From assembly GCA_964531265.1 (NCBI GenBank), contig CAZHDW010000003.1, forward strand, positions 62,001 through 126,000: DNA of 64,000 nucleotides. The letters run 5' to 3'. The position numbers and the translations under genes are program-made. The notes beneath the pieces were generated by a model. That model ran no database searches, had not been told where the DNA came from, and saw only the letters and a list, made by a program, of their open reading frames with translations. Shown one piece after another: positions 41,881 to 50,298 of this stretch (positions are counted from its first letter, which is position 1; each line of letters starts with the position of its first letter). This DNA is from Hominenteromicrobium sp964531265. GTDB lineage: Bacteria > Bacillota > Clostridia > Oscillospirales > Acutalibacteraceae.

Positions 41881-43464
41881 ATGCCGCACACAATGCTTCA
41901 GGCACACAGGGGGGTGTCCACTGAGTATCCGGAAAATACCCTTGTGGCCTTTAAAGCAGCCATTACACAGGGCTATGAGTATATAGAGCTTGATCCTAAC
42001 TACACAGCGGACAACAAAATAGTTTTGCTGCACGACAATACCCTTAATCGTACTGCTCGCGATATGAATGGCGAGCCGCTCGAAAATGAGGTCTTCATCA
42101 ATTCGATAACGTATGCGGACGCGCTGAAATACGACCTTGGCATAGGCTTTTCGGTCAAGTTCAGGGGTGAGAGAATACCGCTGCTGGAGGATGTATTGAG
42201 GCTTGCCGCAGAGCACGGCACAAGAATAAAGCTCGACAGCAAGATAGAGGCCTTTTCCGCCGAGGCGGAGAAGAAGCTCTATGAGCTGATAGACGCTTAT
42301 GAGGATATCATCGCGATAACTACGGCAAGAGTCGAGAAGCTACTCTTTTATGCAGAGCGCTTTCCGAAGGTCGAGCTGCACTATGACGGTGCGGTTTCCG
42401 AGGACGTCCTTGATAAAATGGCAGGATATAAAGATCGCCTTACGGTGTGGGTGCCGGATGCCTCTCCGCTTACCTCATGGGTCAGCGTTGCCTTTGTAAG
42501 TGCTGAGCTGTGTGCTCTCGTAAAGAGATATGCGAAGCTCGGCATATGGATAATCAAGGACTATGAGAGCTTTGAAAGGGTCGTGAGAGACTTTGAACCG
42601 GACGTGGTCGAGACCACCGGACGCATCAAGCCGGACATCAACAGGGGAAGGCTCTTCGACATGCATGTGCATTCGCATAATTCCCATGACAGCAAAAGCC
42701 CGATAAGGGCAACGGCGACGGCTGCCGAAGAGCGCGGCATATCGGCCTTTGCGATAACCGACCACTGTGACACGCAGTATTATATCTCCGGGGAGATCGC
42801 ACTGCGCATAGCAGCCTCCGTCAACGAGGTGCATGAGGTTGCTGGAGAATTTAATGGTAGAGTGGATATCCTCTCCGGTGTTGAGATAGGTGAGCCGCTG
42901 TGGGATAAGCCCCATGTTGAGGAGCTGCTTGCAGCGCACGATTATGACGTAGTGATAGGCTCAGTACATGCTGTACGTTACAAGAAATGGTCGGATCCCT
43001 ATTCCATGCTCGACCTCAGAGAACTCTCCCGGGACGATCTCGAAGCGTTCATGGATAAATATTTTGATGAGGTCTACGACATGCTGCACTGGCTGCCGTG
43101 CGACATAATGGCACATCTTACCTGTCCGCTGAGATATATTAACGGCAAATTTGGCCTGGCGCTCGATGTTCATCCGTATGAGAAAAAGATAGAGAAAATT
43201 CTTTCGTATATCATAGAGCACGGTATCGCCATGGAAGTGAACACCTCCGGCAAGGACGGTGACGGCGGATATTATATGCCGGACGAATGGATAATACAGA
43301 AGTACTATGACATGGGCGGATACCTCATCACGCTCGGCTCGGATGCACACGTATCGGAGAACATAGGCAAGTCCTTTGACGACGCACTTTCCCTGCTGCG
43401 CGGCATGGGCTTCAGGCATTATTATTACTTCAGAGAGCATATAAATATCCAGTGTGCGCTCTAA
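41881..43464 (+). CDS. Fusion of glycerophosphodiester phosphodiesterase and PHP phosphatase domains
   Basis: A 527-residue two-domain cytoplasmic protein. Residues 1-255 form a GDPD barrel: His9-Arg10 in QAHRG, Glu36 and Asp38 in IELDPN, and His51 in VLLHDNTLNRT. All catalytic positions are present. Residues about 258-527 form a histidinol-phosphatase-like PHP domain: DMHVHSHNSHD, FAITDHCDTQYY, GVEIGEP, GSVHAVRY, AHLTCP and LGSDAHVSENIG, also with intact metal motifs. One protein could cleave a phosphodiester and then the released phosphomonoester. GGAGGG precedes the ATG. Single-gene unit. Confidence 0.9.
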   Translation: MPHTMLQAHRGVSTEYPENTLVAFKAAITQGYEYIELDPNYTADNKIVLLHDNTLNRTARDMNGEPLENEVFINSITYADALKYDLGIGFSVKFRGERIPLLEDVLRLAAEHGTRIKLDSKIEAFSAEAEKKLYELIDAYEDIIAITTARVEKLLFYAERFPKVELHYDGAVSEDVLDKMAGYKDRLTVWVPDASPLTSWVSVAFVSAELCALVKRYAKLGIWIIKDYESFERVVRDFEPDVVETTGRIKPDINRGRLFDMHVHSHNSHDSKSPIRATATAAEERGISAFAITDHCDTQYYISGEIALRIAASVNEVHEVAGEFNGRVDILSGVEIGEPLWDKPHVEELLAAHDYDVVIGSVHAVRYKKWSDPYSMLDLRELSRDDLEAFMDKYFDEVYDMLHWLPCDIMAHLTCPLRYINGKFGLALDVHPYEKKIEKILSYIIEHGIAMEVNTSGKDGDGGYYMPDEWIIQKYYDMGGYLITLGSDAHVSENIGKSFDDALSLLRGMGFRHYYYFREHINIQCAL

Positions 43465-43508
43465 GCTGAATATTATGCGATTAGCGGCCTGTGATGTGCA
43501 ATTTCATC

Positions 43509-43537
43509 TTGACTTTACAGGCGAAATACAGTACAAT
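43509..43537 (+). promoter_or_regulatory. Promoter of SCIFF gene
   Basis: TTGACT (43509-43514), 17 bp, TACAAT (43532-43537). Confidence 0.85.
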
Positions 43538-43568
43538 ATACTCGAATATTTTTCTGGAGGTTGCTATC

Positions 43569-43721
43569 ATGGAACACATTAAGACGATTGAGACTCGCAA
43601 TCTGTGTGAAAGTGCGAAGAATGGCGGCTGCGGCGAGTGCCAGACTTCCTGCCAGTCTGCTTGCAAGACCAGCTGCGGCATTGCAAATCAGCAGTGCGAA
43701 AGCACCAAAGAGAGCAAGTAA
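43569..43721 (+). CDS. scfA: SCIFF ranthipeptide precursor
   Basis: A 50-residue 'six cysteines in forty-five' precursor: MEHIKTIETRN leader and the near-invariant core CGECQTSCQSACKTSC. Radical-SAM processing forms Cys thioethers to alpha or gamma carbons of nearby residues. Counting shows seven Cys (13, 21, 24, 28, 32, 36, 43); Cys13 is extra and lies in the leader part. TGGAGG precedes the ATG. Its maturase follows after a terminator-like hairpin. Confidence 0.95.
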   Translation: MEHIKTIETRNLCESAKNGGCGECQTSCQSACKTSCGIANQQCESTKESK

Positions 43722-43733
43722 TTGCAAATAGTG

Positions 43734-43762
43734 AAATGCCGCCGATACAGGCGGCATTTTTT
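43734..43762 (+). terminator. Attenuating terminator between SCIFF and its maturase
   Basis: AAATGCCGCC / GGCGGCATTT stem with a 6-nt loop and U-run. Partial read-through would give more precursor than maturase. Confidence 0.88.
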
Positions 43763-43803
43763 CGTGCTCTAATATACAAAATAACACGAGGAGACTTGTT
43801 TAT

Positions 43804-45183
43804 ATGATACATCAATACAAGCTTGGCGGCTACAACATAGTGCTGGATGTATGTTCCGGTGCGGTTCATGTTGTTGATGAGGTCGCCTATGATATCATCT
43901 CCATGTTTGAGGAGAGCGAAAAGGAAGCTATTCTCAAGGCGATGAGAGAGAAGTACGGCGACAGAGAGGATATATCCGATAAGGATATCGAGGAGTGCTA
44001 CGAGCAGGTGGTAGGCCTTAAGGAAAGCGGCAAGCTTTTTGCGCCGGACACCTTCGCGCCGATGGCAGGTGAGCTCAAGAGTCGCTCTGCGGGCGTTGTA
44101 AAGGCTCTTTGTCTGCACATTGCGCATACCTGTAACCTCAACTGCTCATACTGCTTTGCAAGCCAGGGTAAGTACCATGGTGAGCGCGCACTCATGAGCT
44201 TTGAAACCGGCAAACGCGCTCTGGATTTCCTCATTGAGAATTCCGGTACACGCCGTAACCTTGAGGTGGACTTCTTCGGCGGCGAGCCGCTCATGAATTT
44301 CGATGTTGTAAAGCAGCTTGTGGCCTATGCACGCAGCATTGAAAAGGAACATAACAAGAATTTCCGCTTCACGCTTACAACAAACGGCGTTCTGATAGAT
44401 GATGACGTTATTGAATTCGCAAATCGCGAATGCCACAATGTCGTACTCAGCCTTGACGGACGCAAGGAGATACATGACCGCTTCCGCGTTGACTATGCAG
44501 GCAACGGAAGCTGGGAGAAGATCGTGCCGAAGTTCCAGAAGCTGGTTGAGGCACGTGAGGGCAAGGGCTATTACATGCGCGGTACCTTCACACATGCCAA
44601 CCCCGATTTCCTCAAGGATATAGAGCAGATGCTCGATCTCGGTTTCTCCGAGCTCAGCATGGAGCCTGTGGTATGCGCTCCCGGTGATCCCTCCGAGCTG
44701 ACAGAGGAGGATCTTCCGATCGTTATGGATCAGTATGAGAAGCTTGCAGAGCTCATGCTCAAGCGCGACAAGGAGGGCAATCCGTTCACATTCTATCACT
44801 ATATGATAGACCTTACAGGCGGCCCGTGCATCTACAAGCGTATTTCCGGCTGTGGCTCCGGAACGGAATACATGGCTGTCACGCCCTGGGGCGATCTCTA
44901 CCCGTGCCATCAGTTCGTCGGCGATGAGAAATTCAGACTCGGCGATATCTGGACGGGCGTTACAAATACCGGCATACAGCAGGAATTTGCAAATTGCAAT
45001 GTTTATGCTCATCCGGAATGCCGCGATTGCTGGGCAAGACTGTACTGTTCCGGCGGATGTGCTGCAAATGCCTACCATTCCACGGGCTCTGTCACAGGTG
45101 TTTACGAATACGGCTGCAAGCTTTTCCGCAAACGTATGGAATGCGCGATCATGGTCGCAATACACCGCGCCCTTGGAGAATAA
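43804..45183 (+). CDS. scfB: SCIFF radical-SAM maturase
   Basis: Radical-SAM/SPASM peptide-modifying enzyme (459 aa). An N-terminal RiPP-recognition region (1-95) is followed by the cluster motif C110-NLN-C114-SY-C117. The SPASM part supplies auxiliary-cluster ligands in PCIYKRISGCGSG, LYPCHQF, CNVYAHPECRDCWARLYCSGGC and GCKLFRKR. It installs thioether links in the SCIFF peptide encoded just upstream. No transporter for the product is adjacent, which is usual for SCIFF loci. Confidence 0.95.
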   Translation: MIHQYKLGGYNIVLDVCSGAVHVVDEVAYDIISMFEESEKEAILKAMREKYGDREDISDKDIEECYEQVVGLKESGKLFAPDTFAPMAGELKSRSAGVVKALCLHIAHTCNLNCSYCFASQGKYHGERALMSFETGKRALDFLIENSGTRRNLEVDFFGGEPLMNFDVVKQLVAYARSIEKEHNKNFRFTLTTNGVLIDDDVIEFANRECHNVVLSLDGRKEIHDRFRVDYAGNGSWEKIVPKFQKLVEAREGKGYYMRGTFTHANPDFLKDIEQMLDLGFSELSMEPVVCAPGDPSELTEEDLPIVMDQYEKLAELMLKRDKEGNPFTFYHYMIDLTGGPCIYKRISGCGSGTEYMAVTPWGDLYPCHQFVGDEKFRLGDIWTGVTNTGIQQEFANCNVYAHPECRDCWARLYCSGGCAANAYHSTGSVTGVYEYGCKLFRKRMECAIMVAIHRALGE

Positions 45184-45190
45184 TCAAGTT

Positions 45191-45229
45191 AAAAGCCCCT
45201 GTACCGTGTACTGCGGCAGGGGCTTTTTT
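45191..45229 (+). terminator. Terminator after SCIFF maturase
   Basis: AAAAGCCCCTG / CAGGGGCT stem with a 15-nt loop and TTTTTT; it ends 15 bp before the next start codon. Confidence 0.88.
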
Positions 45230-45244
45230 GAACCGGAGGATGAA

Positions 45245-46594
45245 ATGAACACGCCAATATGCGATTTTGTCAGAGAATATTCCGAGACCGGTGACATGCG
45301 GCTTCATATGCCGGGTCACAAGGGCAGGGGAATACTCGGCTTTGAGGAGCTTGATATAACGGAGATAACAGGTGCCGACAGCCTGTACGAGGCGGACGGA
45401 ATAATACGGGAAAGTGAGAGGAATGCATCGGAGCTTTTCGGCTGCGATACCTTCTATTCTGCTGAGGGCTCATCCCTCTGTATACGTGCAATGCTGTACT
45501 TGGCGGTTGCCGGCCGCTCCGTAAAGGGGGAGAGGCCGCTGGTTCTGGCCGGAAGAAATGCGCACAAGACCTTTTTGAGCGCGGCGGCACTGTTGGATCT
45601 CGATATCATGTGGCTTGGGTCGGATTCGGAGGACTCATACCTATCGTGCAGATTCAGCGCAGAAACTCTTGAAAGGGAGTTGTCGGGGGCAGAGAGGTTT
45701 CCGACTGCGGTGTATGTCACCAGCCCGGATTACCTTGGAAATATCGCACCGATAGAGGAACTGGCCGCCGTGTGCAAAAGGCATGGGGTTTTGCTGCTGG
45801 TGGATAACGCTCACGGCGCTTATCTGCGCTTTTTGCAAAGCTCGGCTCATCCGATAGATCTCGGTGCCGACATGTGCTGCGACTCGGCACATAAAACATT
45901 GCCGGTGCTGACAGGCGGAGCGTATTTGCACATTTCGGACAGTGTGGCGCCGAAATATTCACCCATGGCAAAGAATGCCATGGCGCTTTTCGGTTCAACA
46001 AGCCCGTCCTACCTTATTTTGCAGTCGCTTGATGCTGCGAACAGGTATATGGCTGAGGGCTATGCCGAGCGCCTTAAGACCTTTTCCGGGAAGCTGATAA
46101 AGCTCAAAGCGGAGCTTGGCCGTCTCGGTTATTCTTTCTGCGGCGATGAGTGCATGAAGCTGACCTTTTTGGCAAAGCCCCATGGCTATACCGGAACGGA
46201 GCTTCAAAGCCTGCTTGAGGAAAAGGGAATAATGTGTGAATTTGCAGACCCAGATTTTCTTGTGCTGATGTTCACACCGGAAATATCGGATGATGAGCTC
46301 GCAAGACTTTACGCCGTTCTGGGCTCGATACCGAAAAGGGAGCCGATAATTGCTATGCCGCCGCGCTTTCATGCAACAGAGCGCGTGATGAGCGTGCGGG
46401 AAGCGGCGTTTTCAACCGGCGAAACGATTTCTGTTGAAAAAAGTGTTGGCAGGGTTTTGGCAGCGGCCTCGGTCGGCTGTCCTCCGGCTGTGCCGATAGT
46501 TATCTGCGGCGAAAGGATCGACAGCGACGCGGTGGAATGCTTTAAGTATTACGGGATAAGCTCCTGCACCGTTGTCAAAGAAAGCTTGATATAA
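45245..46594 (+). CDS. Orn/Lys/Arg decarboxylase-family PLP enzyme
   Basis: Fold-type I PLP-dependent decarboxylase of the SpeA/YaaO group (449 aa). Features: DMRLHMPGHKGRG, DITEITGADSLYEADGIIRE, the cofactor-binding DNAHGAYL and the Schiff-base Lys in CDSAHKTLPVLTGGAYLH. It may make agmatine, cadaverine or a related amine. The ATG at 45245 has GGAGGA directly upstream; the frame is open back to 44852 inside the maturase gene and that start is rejected. A terminator immediately before it and no clear promoter suggest read-through. Confidence 0.92.
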   Translation: MNTPICDFVREYSETGDMRLHMPGHKGRGILGFEELDITEITGADSLYEADGIIRESERNASELFGCDTFYSAEGSSLCIRAMLYLAVAGRSVKGERPLVLAGRNAHKTFLSAAALLDLDIMWLGSDSEDSYLSCRFSAETLERELSGAERFPTAVYVTSPDYLGNIAPIEELAAVCKRHGVLLLVDNAHGAYLRFLQSSAHPIDLGADMCCDSAHKTLPVLTGGAYLHISDSVAPKYSPMAKNAMALFGSTSPSYLILQSLDAANRYMAEGYAERLKTFSGKLIKLKAELGRLGYSFCGDECMKLTFLAKPHGYTGTELQSLLEEKGIMCEFADPDFLVLMFTPEISDDELARLYAVLGSIPKREPIIAMPPRFHATERVMSVREAAFSTGETISVEKSVGRVLAAASVGCPPAVPIVICGERIDSDAVECFKYYGISSCTVVKESLI

Positions 46595-46603
46595 GTAAAA
46601 AAG

Positions 46604-46634
46604 AATCGGCAGTCCGATGTGGGCTGCCGATTTT
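46604..46634. terminator. Bidirectional terminator
   Basis: AATCGGCAG / CTGCCGATT stem with an 11-nt loop between convergent decarboxylase and GH32 genes; A-run on one side, TTTT on the other. Confidence 0.88.
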
Positions 46635-46646
46635 GCTATGTATATG

Positions 46647-47741
46647 TCAGATGAGCCACTGTGCGATGGATGCCTCGCCGTGGTTGATAAAGACCTCTAC
46701 TGCCTTTTTGTCAAAGAGTGTCTCAACGGAGTTGATTTCATCAACACCGAGAATACGTGTATCGTATGCTGCAACAACTCGTTCACCGTCGCGGATGATG
46801 ATCTCTGTGCCGTTCACCTCGACATGCTCGTCATTCTCTCTGAGCAGATGCTGAGCCTCTGCCACGGGATAATTCACGATACGTCCGTTTTTGATATGAA
46901 GCTCTCTCGGGATAACCAGTGCACCTGCGGTATCGGCGCCGTCTATAAGCTCCTTGCCCCAGTGGTGGTACCATGCGTGCATTATGCGGCGTCCCTTGTC
47001 GTCGAGAAGCGTCTGCGGAGCATAGAAATCGCGGCCTATCTCGCTGTAGCAGATGCTTTCCGGAGTAAAGCTTCTGCCGTCGAAAGAACCGATGAGGAAT
47101 ACGGACGGTGCGACTGTCGGTTTCATTGCGGAGAACATCAGCACCCATTTGCCGTCAAGCTCGAAGAGATCGGGGCATTCGAGTGTACCGCCGAAATCAG
47201 CGGTCTCGAAAAGGACATTTACAAATTCCCAGTGAAGGAGATCCTCGGAGGTGAAGAGAAGCACTCTGCCGACCTCGCCCTGTGCAGCACCCGTTACCAT
47301 GTAATAGCGGTCGTTGTACTTAAGTACCTTCGGGTCTCTGAAATTGCCGTCGTCCCTTGCCTCGTCATGCGTGAGGACGGGATTGTTTTTATACTTTTCA
47401 AAGTGCAGGCCGTCCTCGCTGACAGCCACGCACTGGGTCTGCTTCAGTTCCTTGGAAGCGCCCGTATAGAAGACATACAGCTTGCCGTCCTTTTCGATAG
47501 CGGATCCGGAATAGCAGCCCTCGTTGTTCTCATAGTACATGTCCGGGTGCAGGGCGTTCACCGTCTGTGTCCAATGGATGAGGTCATCGGAAATCGCGTG
47601 ACCCCAGTGCATTTTATCCCATTTCGGTGCAAAGGGATTGTGCTGGAAGAACACATGATACTGTCCGTTGAACTGTATAACTCCGTTGGGGTCGTTTATC
47701 CAGCCGTAGTTCGGCTCGAAATGATAATCAAATCTTTCCAT
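46647..47741 (-). CDS. GH32 sucrose-6-phosphate hydrolase/fructosidase-like
   Basis: Five-bladed beta-propeller glycosidase (364 aa) that cleaves beta-fructofuranosides. The nucleophile Asp is in WINDPNG, the transition-state Asp in FRDPKV and the acid/base Glu in TLECPDLF. The C-terminal sandwich is short (ends VEVFINHGEASIAQWLI), making the protein about 100 residues shorter than typical GH32. No signal peptide, so it acts on intracellular sucrose, sucrose-6-phosphate or fructo-oligosaccharides. It follows DUF4867 by 10 bp. No sucrose transporter is in the window. Confidence 0.93.
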   Translation of the reverse strand: MERFDYHFEPNYGWINDPNGVIQFNGQYHVFFQHNPFAPKWDKMHWGHAISDDLIHWTQTVNALHPDMYYENNEGCYSGSAIEKDGKLYVFYTGASKELKQTQCVAVSEDGLHFEKYKNNPVLTHDEARDDGNFRDPKVLKYNDRYYMVTGAAQGEVGRVLLFTSEDLLHWEFVNVLFETADFGGTLECPDLFELDGKWVLMFSAMKPTVAPSVFLIGSFDGRSFTPESICYSEIGRDFYAPQTLLDDKGRRIMHAWYHHWGKELIDGADTAGALVIPRELHIKNGRIVNYPVAEAQHLLRENDEHVEVNGTEIIIRDGERVVAAYDTRILGVDEINSVETLFDKKAVEVFINHGEASIAQWLI

Positions 47742-47751
47742 TACAGTCTCC

Positions 47752-48366
47752 TTATCTTACTGAGAGGTTTTCACCGGTGAGGCCGACATACTGTCCGGGC
47801 TCAGCGGCATCGGGATGAGCGAGCAGCCACTTGTTTCTGGCAAAGAGCATTTCATCCTCGGCGCATTTGGGAGCACGCTTTTCGATGTCGGTGTTGGTTC
47901 CCTTGGGGAGTATTACAACGCACTTGAAGCCGCCGTCATTTGCATTGCATGGTGCATAGTGAAGTGTGGTTGAATATACCTCAATAACTGTGCCTGCCGG
48001 AACAAGGAAGGCTTCGACCTTGGAGGTATCGTACTTGCCGTTTTCGATATCCTGTTCGCTGCCGATGAGCAGTATGAGGTCGGTAACGGCGATGTTTATC
48101 TCGCTGTCCCTGTGGTACTCGAGTGCATTAAGCATGCAATTGTTGCCGTTGCAATAGCCGATCTGATAGGGCATACCACCGTACATGGAGTAGAATACGT
48201 CCTCTGCGCTTTTGCAGGCCTCAAGTGTATCGACGCTCGGTACATATACAACATTTTCGGGGCAGGGAGTGGGGCCCATTGCCTCTATAATATCGGAGCA
48301 ATCGATATCGCTGATGACCTTGCCGTACTTTTTAAAGGAGCTATCCGTAACTTTCTGAATGTTCAT
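47752..48366 (-). CDS. DUF4867-family protein
   Basis: A 204-residue cytoplasmic protein of a Firmicutes family of unknown function. Conserved stretches include YGGMPYQIGYCNGNN, ALEYHRDSEINIAVTDLILLIG and PAGTVIEVYSTTLHYAPC, with cupin-like His/Glu positions. Co-transcribed with GH32, so a role in fructoside or sugar-phosphate metabolism is inferred, for example as an isomerase. ATG at 48366; the frame is open to 48441 but the promoter lies within that stretch. Confidence 0.82.
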   Translation of the reverse strand: MNIQKVTDSSFKKYGKVISDIDCSDIIEAMGPTPCPENVVYVPSVDTLEACKSAEDVFYSMYGGMPYQIGYCNGNNCMLNALEYHRDSEINIAVTDLILLIGSEQDIENGKYDTSKVEAFLVPAGTVIEVYSTTLHYAPCNANDGGFKCVVILPKGTNTDIEKRAPKCAEDEMLFARNKWLLAHPDAAEPGQYVGLTGENLSVR

Positions 48367-48399
48367 AAAGATACCTCGTTTCGGTAATATTATAGCTTT

Positions 48400-48428
48400 A
48401 TTATAGCAGCAGTGCCGACATATTTCAA
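48400..48428 (-). promoter_or_regulatory. Promoter of DUF4867-GH32 operon
   Basis: Minus-strand TTGAAA (48423-48428), 17 bp, consensus TATAAT (48400-48405). Confidence 0.85.
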
Positions 48429-48448
48429 GCAGGTAACGCACAGAATGC

Positions 48449-49012
48449 TCACGGCATCCTGCCTAATTTATCCACTATCTTTTTGTATACATTTTCCACT
48501 ATCCATTTTTCGGAGGCCGCCTCAAGCGCTTCGTCGAAGGTGAACCAACGAACTCCACTGTTCTCGTCCTCTTTAATTCGGATACTGTCCGCCTCGTCGG
48601 CTTCGACAAGATAGCTGATATTCATGTGCAGGTGGCTCGGAACGTACTGACCTCTCTTTATGTGTCCGTTTACAGTCAGCGTTTCAAGGCTGAGTATTTC
48701 ATCGTCCGCAAAGCGCGCATTCTTTATCCCGGTCTCCTCCTCAAGCTCGCGGAGAGCCACGGCGTGCAGATCCTCAATGCCGTCGGCATGACCGCCGACC
48801 CATGCCCATGATTTGTATATATTGTGATATATCATGAGCACCTTGGTTCTCTCGCGGTTTACAGTCCACAGTGACGTGCTGAAATGAGCCACGGTGTTGC
48901 TTCTCAGAAGATAGTCGTCGTTCCTTTCGATAAAGCCGAGCATTTGTGCTTTGTCGCGCTCCTCCTGCTCGTTATACGGGGTGTATCGGCTGATTTCATC
49001 GAAAAGTGTCAT
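48449..49012 (-). CDS. NUDIX hydrolase
   Basis: A 187-residue NUDIX pyrophosphohydrolase. The Nudix box is complete: GHADGIEDLHAVALRELEEETG. Substrates of this family are nucleoside diphosphate derivatives. AGGAGG lies just before the ATG at 49012. It is the only gene between the potD terminator and the DUF4867 promoter. Confidence 0.93.
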   Translation of the reverse strand: MTLFDEISRYTPYNEQEERDKAQMLGFIERNDDYLLRSNTVAHFSTSLWTVNRERTKVLMIYHNIYKSWAWVGGHADGIEDLHAVALRELEEETGIKNARFADDEILSLETLTVNGHIKRGQYVPSHLHMNISYLVEADEADSIRIKEDENSGVRWFTFDEALEAASEKWIVENVYKKIVDKLGRMP

Positions 49013-49032
49013 TACAGGTTCCTCCTAAAAGT

Positions 49033-49058
49033 AATGGACATTCCGAGGAATGTCCATT
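49033..49058. terminator. Hairpin after potD
   Basis: Twelve-bp perfect stem AATGGACATTCC / GGAATGTCCATT with a 2-nt (effectively 4-nt) loop; on the minus strand ACTTTTAGG follows. Confidence 0.8.
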
Positions 49059-49074
49059 GTATAGATCGATTAAC

Positions 49075-50298
49075 TTACATCATTTCGCGCTTTTTCTTCT
49101 GCTTTTTCCACACAATGATTGCAATGTAGATAAGGAAGAATACGAGTATGATAGCGATGAGCGTCATTGAATCGCCGGGGCCGCCCATCTTGACCTCCGC
49201 CCAGAGCATGTCCACCTGACTGCTGATCTCCGACGGCAGGTTCACAAATACCTCGGTGCGTTCAAGCGTCTCACTGTCCGGGTAGTATATCGGATTGTTC
49301 ACAGCCTCCTCGGAGAGGTACTCCTTGGCGGCGGATATCGGCGTAGCGTAGCCGACATAATCCATGTTGGCGCCGGATATCTCCGGTGAGCAGAGGAAGT
49401 TGATGTACGTTTCGGCTTCGGTCTTGTGCTCGGATCCCTTCGGGATGCATATTGCATCTACGAAATAGTTTGTGCCCTCCTCCGGTATGATGAACTTGAT
49501 GTTATCGTTGTTTTCAACCAGAACGCCGGCATCACCGGAGTAATACGGTGCGAGCCAGGCCTCACCGCTCTCCATTTTGTCGAATATCTGATCCATAACA
49601 TAGGCCTGAACCAGAGGCTTCTGCTCTTTAAGCAGCATTGCGGCTTCGTTCCATTTGTCGGAATCGGTGGTGTTCAGAGAAAAGCCGAGACGCATCTGTG
49701 CTATGGCAAAGGCATCCCTCGGGTTATCGAACATCAATATCTTGCCGTTGTACTGCTCATCCCACAGTGCCGACCAGCTCGTGACCTCCTCGGTAACATA
49801 GTCGGTGTTATAGAACAGACCGACTGTGCCCCAGGTGTACGGCACGGAATACTTGCTGCCCGGGTCGTAATCGGAGTCGCGGAACTGCTCGTCGACGTAT
49901 TGGAAATTCGGGATATTCGAGAAATCCAGCTCCTCAAGCATTCCCTCGTTTATCATCTTGGATACCATATAATCGGAGGGGATGATGATGTCGTAATTCG
50001 CGCCGCCGCCGGCAAGCTTGGAATACATGGATTCGTTGCTGTCGAAGGTGGTGTAATTGACCTTGATACCCGTGCGTCTGGTGAATTCCTCATTTACATC
50101 CAGCGAGCCGTTGGTGCCGTTAGAGATATATTCGCCCCAGTTGTATACGTTTATCGTAACGCCCGTAAGCTCTGCGGTGGGGTATTCGTTGGAAAAATCC
50201 CAGTCGGAGTCTTCGGCCTCTGCCGCGCTGACGGAGAAGGAGAGCATGCTGAGCATGAATATCAGCACAAGCAGCAGGGAGAAAAATCGTTTCATCAT
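49075..50298 (-). CDS. potD: Spermidine/putrescine-binding protein PotD with C-terminal membrane anchor
   Basis: Polyamine-binding protein (407 aa) of the PotABCD importer. The N-terminal signal peptide (MMKRFFSLLLVLIFMLSMLSFSVSAAEA) has no lipobox Cys. The binding domain begins VTINVYNWGEYIS and includes NYDIIIPSDYMV and YSVPYTWGTVGLFYNTD. At the C-terminus a hydrophobic helix (DSMTLIAIILVFFLIYIAIIVW) followed by KKQKKKREMM would anchor it in the membrane, instead of lipidation. The start overlaps the potC stop (ATGATG), with AAGGGG eight bases upstream. Confidence 0.94.
   Translation of the reverse strand: MMKRFFSLLLVLIFMLSMLSFSVSAAEAEDSDWDFSNEYPTAELTGVTINVYNWGEYISNGTNGSLDVNEEFTRRTGIKVNYTTFDSNESMYSKLAGGGANYDIIIPSDYMVSKMINEGMLEELDFSNIPNFQYVDEQFRDSDYDPGSKYSVPYTWGTVGLFYNTDYVTEEVTSWSALWDEQYNGKILMFDNPRDAFAIAQMRLGFSLNTTDSDKWNEAAMLLKEQKPLVQAYVMDQIFDKMESGEAWLAPYYSGDAGVLVENNDNIKFIIPEEGTNYFVDAICIPKGSEHKTEAETYINFLCSPEISGANMDYVGYATPISAAKEYLSEEAVNNPIYYPDSETLERTEVFVNLPSEISSQVDMLWAEVKMGGPGDSMTLIAIILVFFLIYIAIIVWKKQKKKREMM

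Noticed and set aside
44852..45244. N-terminal extension of the decarboxylase-family protein
   Set aside because: The frame is open but lies inside the SCIFF maturase gene and crosses its terminator; ATG 45245 has a clear ribosome site and begins at the family's normal N-terminus.
46617..47780. Long plus-strand open frame (387 codons) opposite the GH32 gene
   Set aside because: It mirrors GH32 on the other strand, has no ribosome site and its translation has no recognisable family; GH32 has all catalytic motifs.
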